Positions 44,446 to 53,138 of a DNA stretch of 64,000 bases are shown here, piece by piece. Within the stretch, counting starts at the first letter, position 1, and every line of letters begins with the position of its first letter. Below the pieces are notes generated by a model. It saw nothing but the letters and a program-made list of their open reading frames with translations. It made no database searches and had not been told where the DNA came from. Position numbers and translations under genes: made by a program. The stretch comes from JBJEFI01 sp051873875. Lineage in GTDB: Bacteria > Bacillota > Bacilli > Bacillales > Bacillaceae_G. Location of the stretch: positions 10,532 through 74,531 of the forward strand of contig JBJEFI010000002.1 in the NCBI GenBank assembly GCA_051873875.1, in the 5' to 3' direction.

Positions 44446-45435
44446 ATGAAAATAAAAGATTTGTGGAGATGGGTATTAAGCAAGGAAACTAATCAAAATT
44501 TATCTAATTTATGTGTTGGGATTGGCGCAACAATACAAGGGTTTCGAAATAATCGTGTAAACGATCAAAATAGGCGAATTGTCATTCAAAATTTATTAAC
44601 TCCTAAAAGTATGAGTCGATTATGTCAGAAGATAACGGTTGATGAAGATGGGGAGGAAATTGCAAAAGAAAATGTTGAGCAACTAAAAGCTAGATTAGTA
44701 ACGTCTCCACCTGAAGGGATTTTGAAAATCTTGCTTGTCAAAGGGGAAAATGAAAAGGCGTTAGAGTTATTTTCATTTGTAAAAGAGCAAGAAAAGGAAT
44801 CAGAAGAATTCGTTGTACAATTAGAAGAAAGTAAAGAAGAAAATAAAAAAGAAGAAAGCAAAATTAAAAAAATCGAAAAGAAATATCAAAAACTAAAAAA
44901 ACATAGCGATGAGGAAATCTTGCGATTAAGAGGCAAAATAACAAGGTTACAAGAGGAAAATGAGCGGTTGAAGCAAGTTCTACAAGAAAAACAACTTGAA
45001 AAAAATGAATGGAATCGATTGCTTAAAAAAGTGGAAGAAGAAAAAGAGTATGTAGAAAAAGAAAAGTTGCTTTATCAAAAACAAATAGAAGAATATAAGA
45101 AACAACAAGTTAGTCTACAAATGAAACTTGCTGCATTAGGAGCGCAAGAGCAACTAGAAGAAAATACGAATTATAAAACAATCGCATTAATTGGTGATCC
45201 AAAAAATGAAGGGATTCTTGATGATGAAAAGGTTCATATTCAAATTTTGGATGGCAAAGATGCAGATGAAATAGAAAAGATGGACTATTTTGATGAAGTA
45301 TGGATGTTAACGTATAAAGTACCAATTATTCAACAACGTAAAATGATGATGCATATGAATCAAAAAGAAATTGTAAAAATAGATACTTTTTCTCAATTAA
45401 TGGAGAAATTATTAGCTGCTGGGGTGAAAAAATGA
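44446..45435 (+). CDS. Coiled-coil protein, first gene of a McrBC-like module
   Basis: A 329-residue protein not assigned to a named family. An N-terminal globular part (residues 1-90, KIKDLWRWVLSKETNQNL onward) is followed by a long Lys/Glu-rich coiled coil (about 95-230) and a compact C-terminal alpha/beta domain (KTIALIGDPKNEGI onward) that looks Rossmann-like. There is no nuclease or ATPase motif. The ATG at 44446 follows GAGGGG. It overlaps the next gene by four bases, so the three genes are translated together. The domain layout recalls coiled-coil partners of type IV restriction systems, but that is inference. Confidence 0.8.
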   Translation: MKIKDLWRWVLSKETNQNLSNLCVGIGATIQGFRNNRVNDQNRRIVIQNLLTPKSMSRLCQKITVDEDGEEIAKENVEQLKARLVTSPPEGILKILLVKGENEKALELFSFVKEQEKESEEFVVQLEESKEENKKEESKIKKIEKKYQKLKKHSDEEILRLRGKITRLQEENERLKQVLQEKQLEKNEWNRLLKKVEEEKEYVEKEKLLYQKQIEEYKKQQVSLQMKLAALGAQEQLEENTNYKTIALIGDPKNEGILDDEKVHIQILDGKDADEIEKMDYFDEVWMLTYKVPIIQQRKMMMHMNQKEIVKIDTFSQLMEKLLAAGVKK

Positions 45436-47282
45436 ATATAGTAACGACGAAAAAATGGGAGGATTATTTAGTTGGCGTATTTACAGAAGAGTGGGATGTA
45501 ACAACGCCAGCAATTGTTAATAAAAATGATGTTGTTCAATTTTATTTGAAAGTGCTATCTCCTTTGCCAGATGATTTTCCAAAAAAAACAAAAAATGTAA
45601 CGTGTTATGCAAATTTATTAACGAATTGGGGGTTTCAAGATAAACGTGATCATACAAATATTGAGCGAACAGAATATTTACGAGAATTTTTACGAGATAA
45701 TTTAGTTGTATTTCAGGCAGAACAACGTAATGATTTTGTTATTGCTAGGGATATTTCATTAATTCCGAAAAGTGAAGAATTTTCTTATACAACGGTTATG
45801 CGAGATGTACCTATTTTTCAAGAGTATAAGAAAAGACAATTTGAGAGATTAGGGGCACAGAAAACATTTCTTCCTACACATCACTACTTTCAGCATTTAA
45901 AGAGAGACGTAAACTTTGTTGTAGTAGAGGAAACAGATGGAGACTTGTTTGTATATGGCCCAATTCAATATATTGAAAAGAAAGAAGAGGGAATTCGCTT
46001 TTATTCAACAAAGCGAATGAGATGCATTCCTTTTAAAGATGCATGGCTAAGGTATTGTACTCGCTTTAATGATATCCTATATCTTTCAGAAGATATTTAT
46101 AAGGAAATTACTAAATCATTATACGAGAGGGAAGGGGAAGTTGTTCTAAAAGAAGAGATAGAGAGATCAGCTATTTTTTCCTCTTTAGAAATGGTAGATA
46201 AAGAGTGGGCATTTCTTGCTAAATTTGATGCTATTACGAAAAAAAATCGTTTTTACTACGACTATAAAGATTTGCTTAATTTTCATACATCCTTAAAGTC
46301 AAGTAATCTTGTCATCTTATCAGGAATGAGTGGGACAGGAAAATCAAAACTTGTTCATATGTATGCACAAGCATTGGGGATAAAGGAGGAGCAAACATTA
46401 GCCATAAAAGTGAGACCATCATGGATTGATGATAGTGATTTAATTGGTTACTTAGATGTTACAACCTCTCGTTATTATCCAGGAGATAGTGGATTAATTC
46501 AATTGTTGATAGATGCTGAGCGAAATCAAGATAAGATGTATCTCGTGTGTTTCGAGGAAATGAATCTAGGTCGAGTAGAACACTATTTTTCTCAATTTCT
46601 TTCTATTTTAGAAGGGGACGAACGTATTTTAACATTGTACTATTCGGAAGGTATGCATCAAGAGGAGATAGGCTATCCACCTAGCATTAAAATTGGGAAA
46701 AACGTTTTATTTGTTGGGACAGTTAATATTGATGAGTCTACATATGTTTTTTCAGATAAAGTATTAGACCGAGCCAACCTAATCACCTTAAATGTTATGC
46801 CTTTTTATGAATTATTAAAACGAAATGATGAGCACATAGCTATAAAGGAAGAAGAAATAACGAGTGAGATGTATCAATCCTTTTGTAATACAGGTGAAGA
46901 AGAGGTATTAAATCATCGAGAGTTAAGTTGTTTATGGGAAATTCATCGTTTGCTTCAGGAATTTAATCCACGCTTAGGGGTTGGTTGGCGAATTATTCAT
47001 CAAATTAATGACTACATTAGTCAGTTGCCAAATCAAGCATATGTTAGTCGAGAAATGGCATTTGATATTCAAGTGTTACAACGTATTTTAACGAAAATTA
47101 GGGGAGCAGAAGCGTTTTTAAAAGATATTGTTGGGCAATACAACGTACAAACAGGCATTGTAGAACAAAGCGAATTAATAAATATATTGAATCGATATGA
47201 TGATATTTCAGCTTTCTCATTAGCGAAAAAAGGGATTGTTCAAAAAGCAAAGGAGATTAAGATAAATGGCTTTACCATTTAA
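45432..47282 (+). CDS. McrB-like AAA+ ATPase
   Basis: A 616-residue motor protein. Residues 1-285 form an N-terminal region of unknown fold, possibly a target sensor. The AAA+ core has Walker A GMSGTGKS (298-305), Walker B MYLVCFEEMNLGR (369-381, tandem Glu), sensor region VGTVNIDEST (428-437) and Arg finger DRAN (446-449). The sensor segment differs from the McrB GTPase signature (MNTADRS), so nucleotide choice may differ. Such ATPases are typically paired with DUF2357 nucleases, as here. Confidence 0.88.
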   Translation: MNIVTTKKWEDYLVGVFTEEWDVTTPAIVNKNDVVQFYLKVLSPLPDDFPKKTKNVTCYANLLTNWGFQDKRDHTNIERTEYLREFLRDNLVVFQAEQRNDFVIARDISLIPKSEEFSYTTVMRDVPIFQEYKKRQFERLGAQKTFLPTHHYFQHLKRDVNFVVVEETDGDLFVYGPIQYIEKKEEGIRFYSTKRMRCIPFKDAWLRYCTRFNDILYLSEDIYKEITKSLYEREGEVVLKEEIERSAIFSSLEMVDKEWAFLAKFDAITKKNRFYYDYKDLLNFHTSLKSSNLVILSGMSGTGKSKLVHMYAQALGIKEEQTLAIKVRPSWIDDSDLIGYLDVTTSRYYPGDSGLIQLLIDAERNQDKMYLVCFEEMNLGRVEHYFSQFLSILEGDERILTLYYSEGMHQEEIGYPPSIKIGKNVLFVGTVNIDESTYVFSDKVLDRANLITLNVMPFYELLKRNDEHIAIKEEEITSEMYQSFCNTGEEEVLNHRELSCLWEIHRLLQEFNPRLGVGWRIIHQINDYISQLPNQAYVSREMAFDIQVLQRILTKIRGAEAFLKDIVGQYNVQTGIVEQSELINILNRYDDISAFSLAKKGIVQKAKEIKINGFTI

Positions 47283-48831
47283 TCTTTTGTTTAAACAATT
47301 TGACAAAATAATTGCTGTTGGACATTGTTGGATGACAGAACGCGAAGTGGAATATTTAAATGAAGAGAAAATCCCTTATATAACAGAAAATATGGATTTA
47401 GATATTTGTTTTCAAAGTGAGGAGAAAGATGCACGGTTGTATATGGAGGGGTTGGATAGCTTGCCTTCTAAGGAAACAGAGAGTGATGAAGATGGCGTTT
47501 TTATTCGACCGACAAATGGATATCTTTCTATTTTTAATAGTAAAAAAGCAGAGACCCATTCGCCTTTTATCCCAGGATTGTATTTGTTGAAAATTGTTTG
47601 TGGTTCTACGATGTATTATAGTGGGCTACGAATTAAAACGAAGCAAATGACGACAGAAGAATGGGAAATGATGAAAAATGAGATTGAAGAAAAAATTCCT
47701 GGATTTGTTTATAACAATGAACGGAAAAGTGGATTTCTAAAAAAAAATAGTTTAAAGCTAGAATTAATAGATAAACGCTGGTACCGCATTTTTGAAGAAA
47801 TTATCTCAGCACCAAATTATACAATTTGCAGCAAACAACAAGTATATATGAATCGAAAAAGGGGTATTCATAAAAGGGTACATGACAAAGAAATAATGTA
47901 TCATACACTTGAAAATCAATGGTTAAAGATAATGATTCATTATTTAATTGATGTGATGAATAGATGGATGATAGATGGGGATACTCGACAAGAACTAAAA
48001 CAAATGCGGACATTTTTAGTGTTATTGCTTCATCAAACATGGTTAAAAGACATCCAAATGCACGCCCTTCATGTTATCCCACCTGCTTTTTTGATGGATT
48101 ATCGCTATAAAGCTGTTTATGAGCTTTATCGATATGCAAAAAGTGAAGAAGGACAAAAAAGAGACTTTGGCGTAAAACGGACAGATTTATTATATGAAAC
48201 ATGGTGCTATTTACAGCTGATTCATTCCCTAACAAGTGAAGAACTAGGGTTTAAAATAAAAAATGAATGGAACCATTCTTATATGCAAGATTTAGAAAGC
48301 ATGGGGGAAGGGACGACAGTTGTGTTTACAAAAGAAGCTGTTACCCTTCAACTCGTTTATGATCAGGTTATTCCCTATGAGAGCAGCCAAACTAGTTTAA
48401 CTTGTCCCGTATATACAAGTGGTCAAAATAATCGTCCTGATACAAGAATGGATATTTACTATGATGAGATTTATTGTGGAAGCATTATTATTGATTATAA
48501 ATATCGGCCATTAAAGCATATATGGGATTTTGCATTGTTACGAACACGAAAGCCAAATAGGGTAATGATGCAATTAGATAATTATAAAAGCCAAGTTCGT
48601 TCCCATCTTATTGGTGGAGGAAAGCAACAATATCGGCGAATGAATCCAATTGTTGAAGTGTGGGCGATTTTTCCGAAGGGAAATATTGGTCAATGGACGG
48701 GGAATCCGTTAGAGGAATATGGAATTCGCTTTATTGAGTTAAAACCAAATGGACAATTCACTTATTTGAAAGAGAGTTTAAAAGAAGCAATTAATGAAAC
48801 AATTGATTTATTTGTAAATGTATCGATATAA
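47266..48831 (+). CDS. DUF2357-type McrC-like PD-(D/E)XK nuclease
   Basis: A 521-residue protein, starting 17 bases inside the end of the ATPase gene. The N-terminal and middle regions resemble DUF2357, and the C-terminal domain has the nuclease motif E311 (LLYETWCYLQLI), PD at 391-392 (NRPDTRMDIYY) and D410-Y-K412 (SIIIDYKYR), as in McrC. It should be the effector nuclease activated by the ATPase. Target (modified DNA or RNA) unknown. Confidence 0.88.
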   Translation: MALPFNLLFKQFDKIIAVGHCWMTEREVEYLNEEKIPYITENMDLDICFQSEEKDARLYMEGLDSLPSKETESDEDGVFIRPTNGYLSIFNSKKAETHSPFIPGLYLLKIVCGSTMYYSGLRIKTKQMTTEEWEMMKNEIEEKIPGFVYNNERKSGFLKKNSLKLELIDKRWYRIFEEIISAPNYTICSKQQVYMNRKRGIHKRVHDKEIMYHTLENQWLKIMIHYLIDVMNRWMIDGDTRQELKQMRTFLVLLLHQTWLKDIQMHALHVIPPAFLMDYRYKAVYELYRYAKSEEGQKRDFGVKRTDLLYETWCYLQLIHSLTSEELGFKIKNEWNHSYMQDLESMGEGTTVVFTKEAVTLQLVYDQVIPYESSQTSLTCPVYTSGQNNRPDTRMDIYYDEIYCGSIIIDYKYRPLKHIWDFALLRTRKPNRVMMQLDNYKSQVRSHLIGGGKQQYRRMNPIVEVWAIFPKGNIGQWTGNPLEEYGIRFIELKPNGQFTYLKESLKEAINETIDLFVNVSI

Positions 48832-48835
48832 CTAG

Positions 48836-48872
48836 AAATCCCCTCTATGCTTAGCATAGAAGGGATTTTTAA
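48836..48872 (+). terminator. Terminator after the McrBC-like module
   Basis: AAATCCCCTCTATGC with GCATAGAAGGGATTT (48836-48850 and 48854-48868) with one mismatch, followed by T residues. Confidence 0.85.
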
Positions 48873-48891
48873 TGGGAATTATTAGTAGGAG

Positions 48892-48937
48892 CTTTTAGTT
48901 ATCTTTAACATAGAAATAGACAAAGAATAACTAAAAG
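48892..48937. repeat. Inverted repeat between the module and rnhC
   Basis: CTTTTAGTTAT (48892-48902) and ATAACTAAAAG (48927-48937), perfect 11-base arms with a 24-base spacer; no T tract. Function unknown, possibly part of the rnhC 3' end. Confidence 0.5.
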
Positions 48938-48949
48938 GATAGTAAATTG

Positions 48950-50140
48950 TTATCTTCTTGCCATCATACGAGCTTTTTGCGTATTTGGAAAGTTAAGTTT
49001 GACAAAGCTGCCTAAAGCTTCTAATCCATATACTTTTAATAAACGAGCAGCGGCTTTGTCTGCTTGTAAATTTACCCCACGAGGAAGTTTGAAACCAGCA
49101 ATTTCTGTTAATTTTTCTAATGTACGCAAGTAAGAATAACGAGCGATTGCAGATGCACATGCAGTAGCAATATGTGCTGTTTCTGCTTTCGGTTTGAAAT
49201 AAACATTATCTTTAATTACTTCTTTTTCTTGCTCTAAGTATTGGAAATAGGTGTTTCCTTCTACGAATTGATCAATAAGAATACCGTCGACTGGTTGACC
49301 CTCTATTTTTTCAATGACTTTGCGGATTGCTTGATTGTGTAAACGGGCTTTTAATGCACCAATTGACATTCCGCTCTCTAAATACTCATTGTATTTTTCG
49401 TTTGAGATATTTACAGCCACGTATTCAACTGCAGAAATAACTTTTTTAGCAATTTCTACAATTTGTTTATCGTTCATTCCTTTTGTTTCCATTAGACCAA
49501 GTTTCATTAGCATAGAAACTTTATCTCTTGGAACATATACTGCAACCACACATAATGGACCGAAATAATCACTACTTCCGACTTCATAAGATCCGATTAA
49601 ATCTAGGCTGGCAACTCTGTGTGGAGGAGCATATGGATTTACATCCGCTTGTTTTTCGATTGGTTTTTTTGTTGGAAGGATTTCTTCTTTTGTTTCTATA
49701 ACAGGTGTTTCTACAGCAGGTGTAGGAATAGCTGGTTGTGTAATTGTTTCCTCTTTTACGTCTGTTTTTGGTTTTTCAACTGTTTTTACCTCCTCCTTTA
49801 TTGGAGGAGCAATAATTTCTGTTTGTTGCTCTACTTTTTCCGTTTTTTTCTCTTCTTGTATAATTGGCGTAGGAGGAGATACAGCTATATCTTTTTTAAC
49901 TGACGTTGTTTCTTGTTTAAACGTAGGTACAACCTCTTTTTGAGACCACTGTGCAGCTTCTTCTGTTGCGCCATTTCCTAAAAATGTTACTCTTCCTGTT
50001 TGGTAGGCTGTAATAATACATGTCTCACCTAGCACACGGAAAAAAGCATTTTTAGGCGTTCTTGTTGTTAAATCTTTCTCATAGTGTGTCCTCATTTGGT
50101 TCAATGTATAATTATCGACTTGTATTGCAATATTAGCCAA
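48950..50140 (-). CDS. rnhC: Ribonuclease HIII-like protein with altered active site and long linker
   Basis: RNase HIII removes RNA from RNA-DNA hybrids. The 396-residue protein is about 85 longer than the usual 310 because a Pro/Glu/Lys/Thr-rich linker (about residues 70-168) separates the N-terminal TBP-like substrate domain from the catalytic domain. The catalytic motif, normally GSDEVGTGDYFGP, reads GSYEVGSSDYFGP: Asp185 is Tyr (codon TAT for GAT) while Glu186, Asp191 and Asp290 (LIDQF) remain; the usual DSK reads ETK. The C-terminal domain is otherwise intact. It is the Bacillus rnhC position, beside zapA. Confidence 0.85.
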   Translation of the reverse strand: MANIAIQVDNYTLNQMRTHYEKDLTTRTPKNAFFRVLGETCIITAYQTGRVTFLGNGATEEAAQWSQKEVVPTFKQETTSVKKDIAVSPPTPIIQEEKKTEKVEQQTEIIAPPIKEEVKTVEKPKTDVKEETITQPAIPTPAVETPVIETKEEILPTKKPIEKQADVNPYAPPHRVASLDLIGSYEVGSSDYFGPLCVVAVYVPRDKVSMLMKLGLMETKGMNDKQIVEIAKKVISAVEYVAVNISNEKYNEYLESGMSIGALKARLHNQAIRKVIEKIEGQPVDGILIDQFVEGNTYFQYLEQEKEVIKDNVYFKPKAETAHIATACASAIARYSYLRTLEKLTEIAGFKLPRGVNLQADKAAARLLKVYGLEALGSFVKLNFPNTQKARMMARR

Positions 50141-50153
50141 TAGTATTCTCCCC

Positions 50154-50493
50154 TTTATTAATTATCTTCATCTTTTTCGTCACAGTTTTCCATTATATCA
50201 AAAAAGAAGGCGATGTTGAAATATATTTTAAGACAACTTTTAATGTGCGGTTTCTCATCTAAAAATATGCAGAAGAAGAGCAAATAAAATGTTTATATCT
50301 CTGTGAGAAATCGGACAAAATAAAAGACAACGTTTATTAAAAAGAATTTTTCTTCCATGAATGAGTAGTTAAATGAATCAATTTTTCGATATTTCCCGAA
50401 ATTTCAAAAGGAAAGTTTTTTCGTCAGTGAAGGCTAAATAAGCAATGATTATCAGTAGAATATGAGTTTCTACTTTCTTATGGGAATGCTTTG
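50154..50493. other. Gene-free region between rnhC and zapA
   Basis: About 340 AT-rich bases carrying the divergent promoters. No ORF, hairpin with T tract, or known leader was recognised. Confidence 0.4.
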
Positions 50494-50502
50494 TGCTATG
50501 AT
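50494..50502 (+). promoter_or_regulatory. Extended -10 promoter of zapA-cvpA
   Basis: TGC-TATGAT (50494-50502), 40 bases before the zapA start. The -35 position is weak (TTTCTT). Confidence 0.45.
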
Positions 50503-50542
50503 AAAATTCAGTAGATTGTGTCGAAAAGAGGGATAGCTGAAG

Positions 50543-50794
50543 ATGTCATATACACAAAAAAAACGGGTAACAGTTGAGATTTATGGACAGCAATATGCAA
50601 TTATTGGTGAAGAATCAGAGGCACATATCTTTGAAGTAGCAAAGTATGTGGATATGAAGATGAGAGAAATAGGCCGAACTAATCCAACTTTAGATACAAA
50701 CCGCTTAGCAGTTTTAACAGCTGTAAATGTGGTACATGAATACATAAAATTAAAGGAAGAGTACAAAAAGTTAAAAGAAAGCATAGAAGGTTAA
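50543..50794 (+). CDS. zapA: Cell division protein ZapA
   Basis: An 83-residue protein that bundles FtsZ filaments at the division ring. Sequence shows RVTVEIYGQQYAIIGEES, then AKYVDMKMREI and the coiled-coil tail NRLAVLTAVNVVHEYIKL typical of Bacillus ZapA. It lies 14 bases upstream of cvpA, as in B. subtilis. Confidence 0.94.
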   Translation: MSYTQKKRVTVEIYGQQYAIIGEESEAHIFEVAKYVDMKMREIGRTNPTLDTNRLAVLTAVNVVHEYIKLKEEYKKLKESIEG

Positions 50795-50808
50795 GGGAAC
50801 GGGAGAAT

Positions 50809-51333
50809 ATGTTAGATTTAGTTATTATTATTTTATTCGTAATTGCTTTTTTAATTGGGGTACGCCGAGGTTTCATTTTAGGAATTGTGCGATTAGTAAG
50901 TTATATTGTTGCATTTTTAGTTGCTAGTGCTTTCTATGATAAATTAACACCTACATTAGAGTTATGGATTCCATATCCAATTCTTGGTGATATGGGTGCG
51001 TTACAATCAGTTTTAAATTTAGAGGGTGCTTTTTATAATGGGATTTCTTTCATTATCATCTTCTTTGCAACAAAATTAGGGCTGTCATTGCTTGCATCTA
51101 TGCTCGATTTTTTATTCCAATTACCGGTTTTAAAGCAAGTGAACCGCTGGGCAGGAGGAGCATTAGGCTTTTTAGAAATGTATTTGGTGTTATTTATTTT
51201 ATTAAGCATTGCCATGCTATTACCAATACAAGACTTACAAACGTCATTACATAATGCATTTTTACCAACTTTAATTGTAGAGCATACACCAATTATTGCT
51301 GCACAATTAAAAGATCTTTGGCTAAGTGCATAA
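50809..51333 (+). CDS. yshB: CvpA family membrane protein
   Basis: A 174-residue membrane protein with four hydrophobic segments and the CvpA family start (LDLVIIILFVIAFLIGVRRG). Role not defined in Bacillus; E. coli CvpA is linked to colicin V production. It is in an operon with zapA. Confidence 0.88.
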   Translation: MLDLVIIILFVIAFLIGVRRGFILGIVRLVSYIVAFLVASAFYDKLTPTLELWIPYPILGDMGALQSVLNLEGAFYNGISFIIIFFATKLGLSLLASMLDFLFQLPVLKQVNRWAGGALGFLEMYLVLFILLSIAMLLPIQDLQTSLHNAFLPTLIVEHTPIIAAQLKDLWLSA

Positions 51334-51336
51334 AGT

Positions 51337-51370
51337 AGGCTTCTCTTGAATGACAAGAGGAGCCTTTTCT
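51337..51370 (+). terminator. Weak terminator after cvpA
   Basis: AGGCTTCTCTTG / CAAGAGGAGCCT (51337-51348 and 51354-51365) with one G-T pair, followed by four T. Confidence 0.75.
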
Positions 51371-51413
51371 AAATACATATAAGGAAATGTCATTAGCGAT
51401 TAGGAGGGATAGA

Positions 51414-53126
51414 ATGGTAACGAAAAAGGATATAATTGGACTTCTTGAAACAATTGCTCTTTATATGGAGTTAAAGGGAGAAAATGCATTTAAAATTTCT
51501 GCTTTTCGAAAAGCGGCAAGCGCCCTTGAAAATGATGAACGGAGTTTAAAAGAAATAGAAGACTTTACAGCCATTTCTGGAATTGGAAAAGGAACAGCTG
51601 GTGTAATTGCGGAATTTATCGAGAGTGGACAGTCTGCTACATTAGAGCAATTAAAAGAAGAAATTCCATCTGGTTTAATTCTGATATTAAAATTGCCCGG
51701 TTTAGGTGGAAAAAAAGTTGCCAAGTTGTATAAAGAATTACATGTTACAAATATAGATGAGTTAAAAATAGCTTGTGAAGAAGGTAAGGTACAAGCATTG
51801 TCTGGATTCGGGAAAAAGACGGAAGAAAAAATCTTAGCAGCCATTGCGGAAGTTGGCTCACGCCCAGAACGATTACCATTATCCTTCGTAATACCAATTG
51901 CCAAAGAAATAGAAGCACAACTTCAAGAAATGGATGGTATTGAGCGTTATTCAAAGGCAGGTAGCTTACGTCGTTTACGTGAAACGGTAAAAGATTTAGA
52001 TTTTATTATAGCCACAAATAATCCAATAAAAGTTGGCAAGCAACTATTGACACTAAAACATGTGAAAGATGTAATTGCCAATGGTGAAACAAAGGTTTCT
52101 CTTACGTTAGCGTATGAATATGATATTTCTGTTGATTTTCGCTTAGTGAAACAAGAAGAGTTTATTACGACCCTCCATCATTTTACTGGTTCAAAAGACC
52201 ACAATGTTCGTATGCGCCAATTGGCAAAAGAACGTGGGGAGAAAATTAGTGAATATGGAGTAGAAAATGTAGAAACAGGTGAAGTGAAGACATTTGAAAG
52301 TGAGGAAGCTTTTTTTGCTCATTTTGATTTGCCATATATTCCACCTGAATTGCGAGAAGATGGAAGGGAAGTAGAACAGTTTCAAGCAGATTATCCCCTT
52401 ATTTCTTTACAAGATATTCAAGGAGATTTACATATGCATACAACGTGGAGTGATGGTGCCCTTTCATTAGAGGAAATGATCGAGGCTTGTATTGAAAAAG
52501 GATATCGTTACATGGCTATTACTGATCATTCAAAATTTTTAAAAGTAGCAAATGGTTTAAATGAAGAACGATTAGAAAAGCAAGGAGAAGAAATCCAGCG
52601 CTTACGAGAAAAATATCCAGAAATTACAATTTTAAGAGGGATTGAAATGGATATTTTACCAGATGCTACTCTTGATTTTGAAGATGAGACATTAGAACAA
52701 CTTGATTTTGTTATTGCTTCCATTCATTCTAGTTTTTCACAAGCTAGTGATGTCATTATGGAACGATTAATAACCGCTTTGAAAAATAAACATGTACATA
52801 TGATTGCTCATCCGACAGGACGCATTATTGGTGGGCGCCCTGGCTATGATGTAAACATAGAGATGTTAATTCAATTGGCCAAAGAAACAAATACGATATT
52901 AGAGTTAAATGCCAATCCCCATCGCTTAGATTTAGAACCAAAACATCTAAAATTAGCACAAGAACAAGGGGTATTATTGGCAATTAATACAGATGCTCAT
53001 CGTGAGGAAATGCTACACGATATGGAAATTGGTGTGGCGACAGCAAGAAAAGCATGGATAAAACGTGACAATATCATTAATACATGGGATATTGACAGAT
53101 TGATGGATTTTTTGAAGAAAAAGTAG
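51414..53126 (+). CDS. polX: DNA polymerase/3'-5' exonuclease PolX
   Basis: Family X repair polymerase fused to a PHP-type exonuclease domain. The N-terminal half holds the helix-hairpin-helix segments (ISGIGKGTAGVIAE, LPGLGGKKVAKLYKEL) and the polymerase acidic residues (KDLDFIIA, SVDFRLV). The C-terminal PHP domain starts at GDLHMHTTWSDGA and includes ITDHSKFL, IEMDI and NTDAHREE metal ligands. The start at 51414 with AGGAGGGATAGA gives 570 residues, the family length. Confidence 0.95.
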   Translation: MVTKKDIIGLLETIALYMELKGENAFKISAFRKAASALENDERSLKEIEDFTAISGIGKGTAGVIAEFIESGQSATLEQLKEEIPSGLILILKLPGLGGKKVAKLYKELHVTNIDELKIACEEGKVQALSGFGKKTEEKILAAIAEVGSRPERLPLSFVIPIAKEIEAQLQEMDGIERYSKAGSLRRLRETVKDLDFIIATNNPIKVGKQLLTLKHVKDVIANGETKVSLTLAYEYDISVDFRLVKQEEFITTLHHFTGSKDHNVRMRQLAKERGEKISEYGVENVETGEVKTFESEEAFFAHFDLPYIPPELREDGREVEQFQADYPLISLQDIQGDLHMHTTWSDGALSLEEMIEACIEKGYRYMAITDHSKFLKVANGLNEERLEKQGEEIQRLREKYPEITILRGIEMDILPDATLDFEDETLEQLDFVIASIHSSFSQASDVIMERLITALKNKHVHMIAHPTGRIIGGRPGYDVNIEMLIQLAKETNTILELNANPHRLDLEPKHLKLAQEQGVLLAINTDAHREEMLHDMEIGVATARKAWIKRDNIINTWDIDRLMDFLKKK

Positions 53127-53138
53127 GAGGTACCTTCT

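Noticed and set aside
44150..48900. Genomic island around the McrBC-like module
   Set aside because: No integrase, transposase, tRNA or flanking direct repeats; base composition looks like the neighbours by eye.
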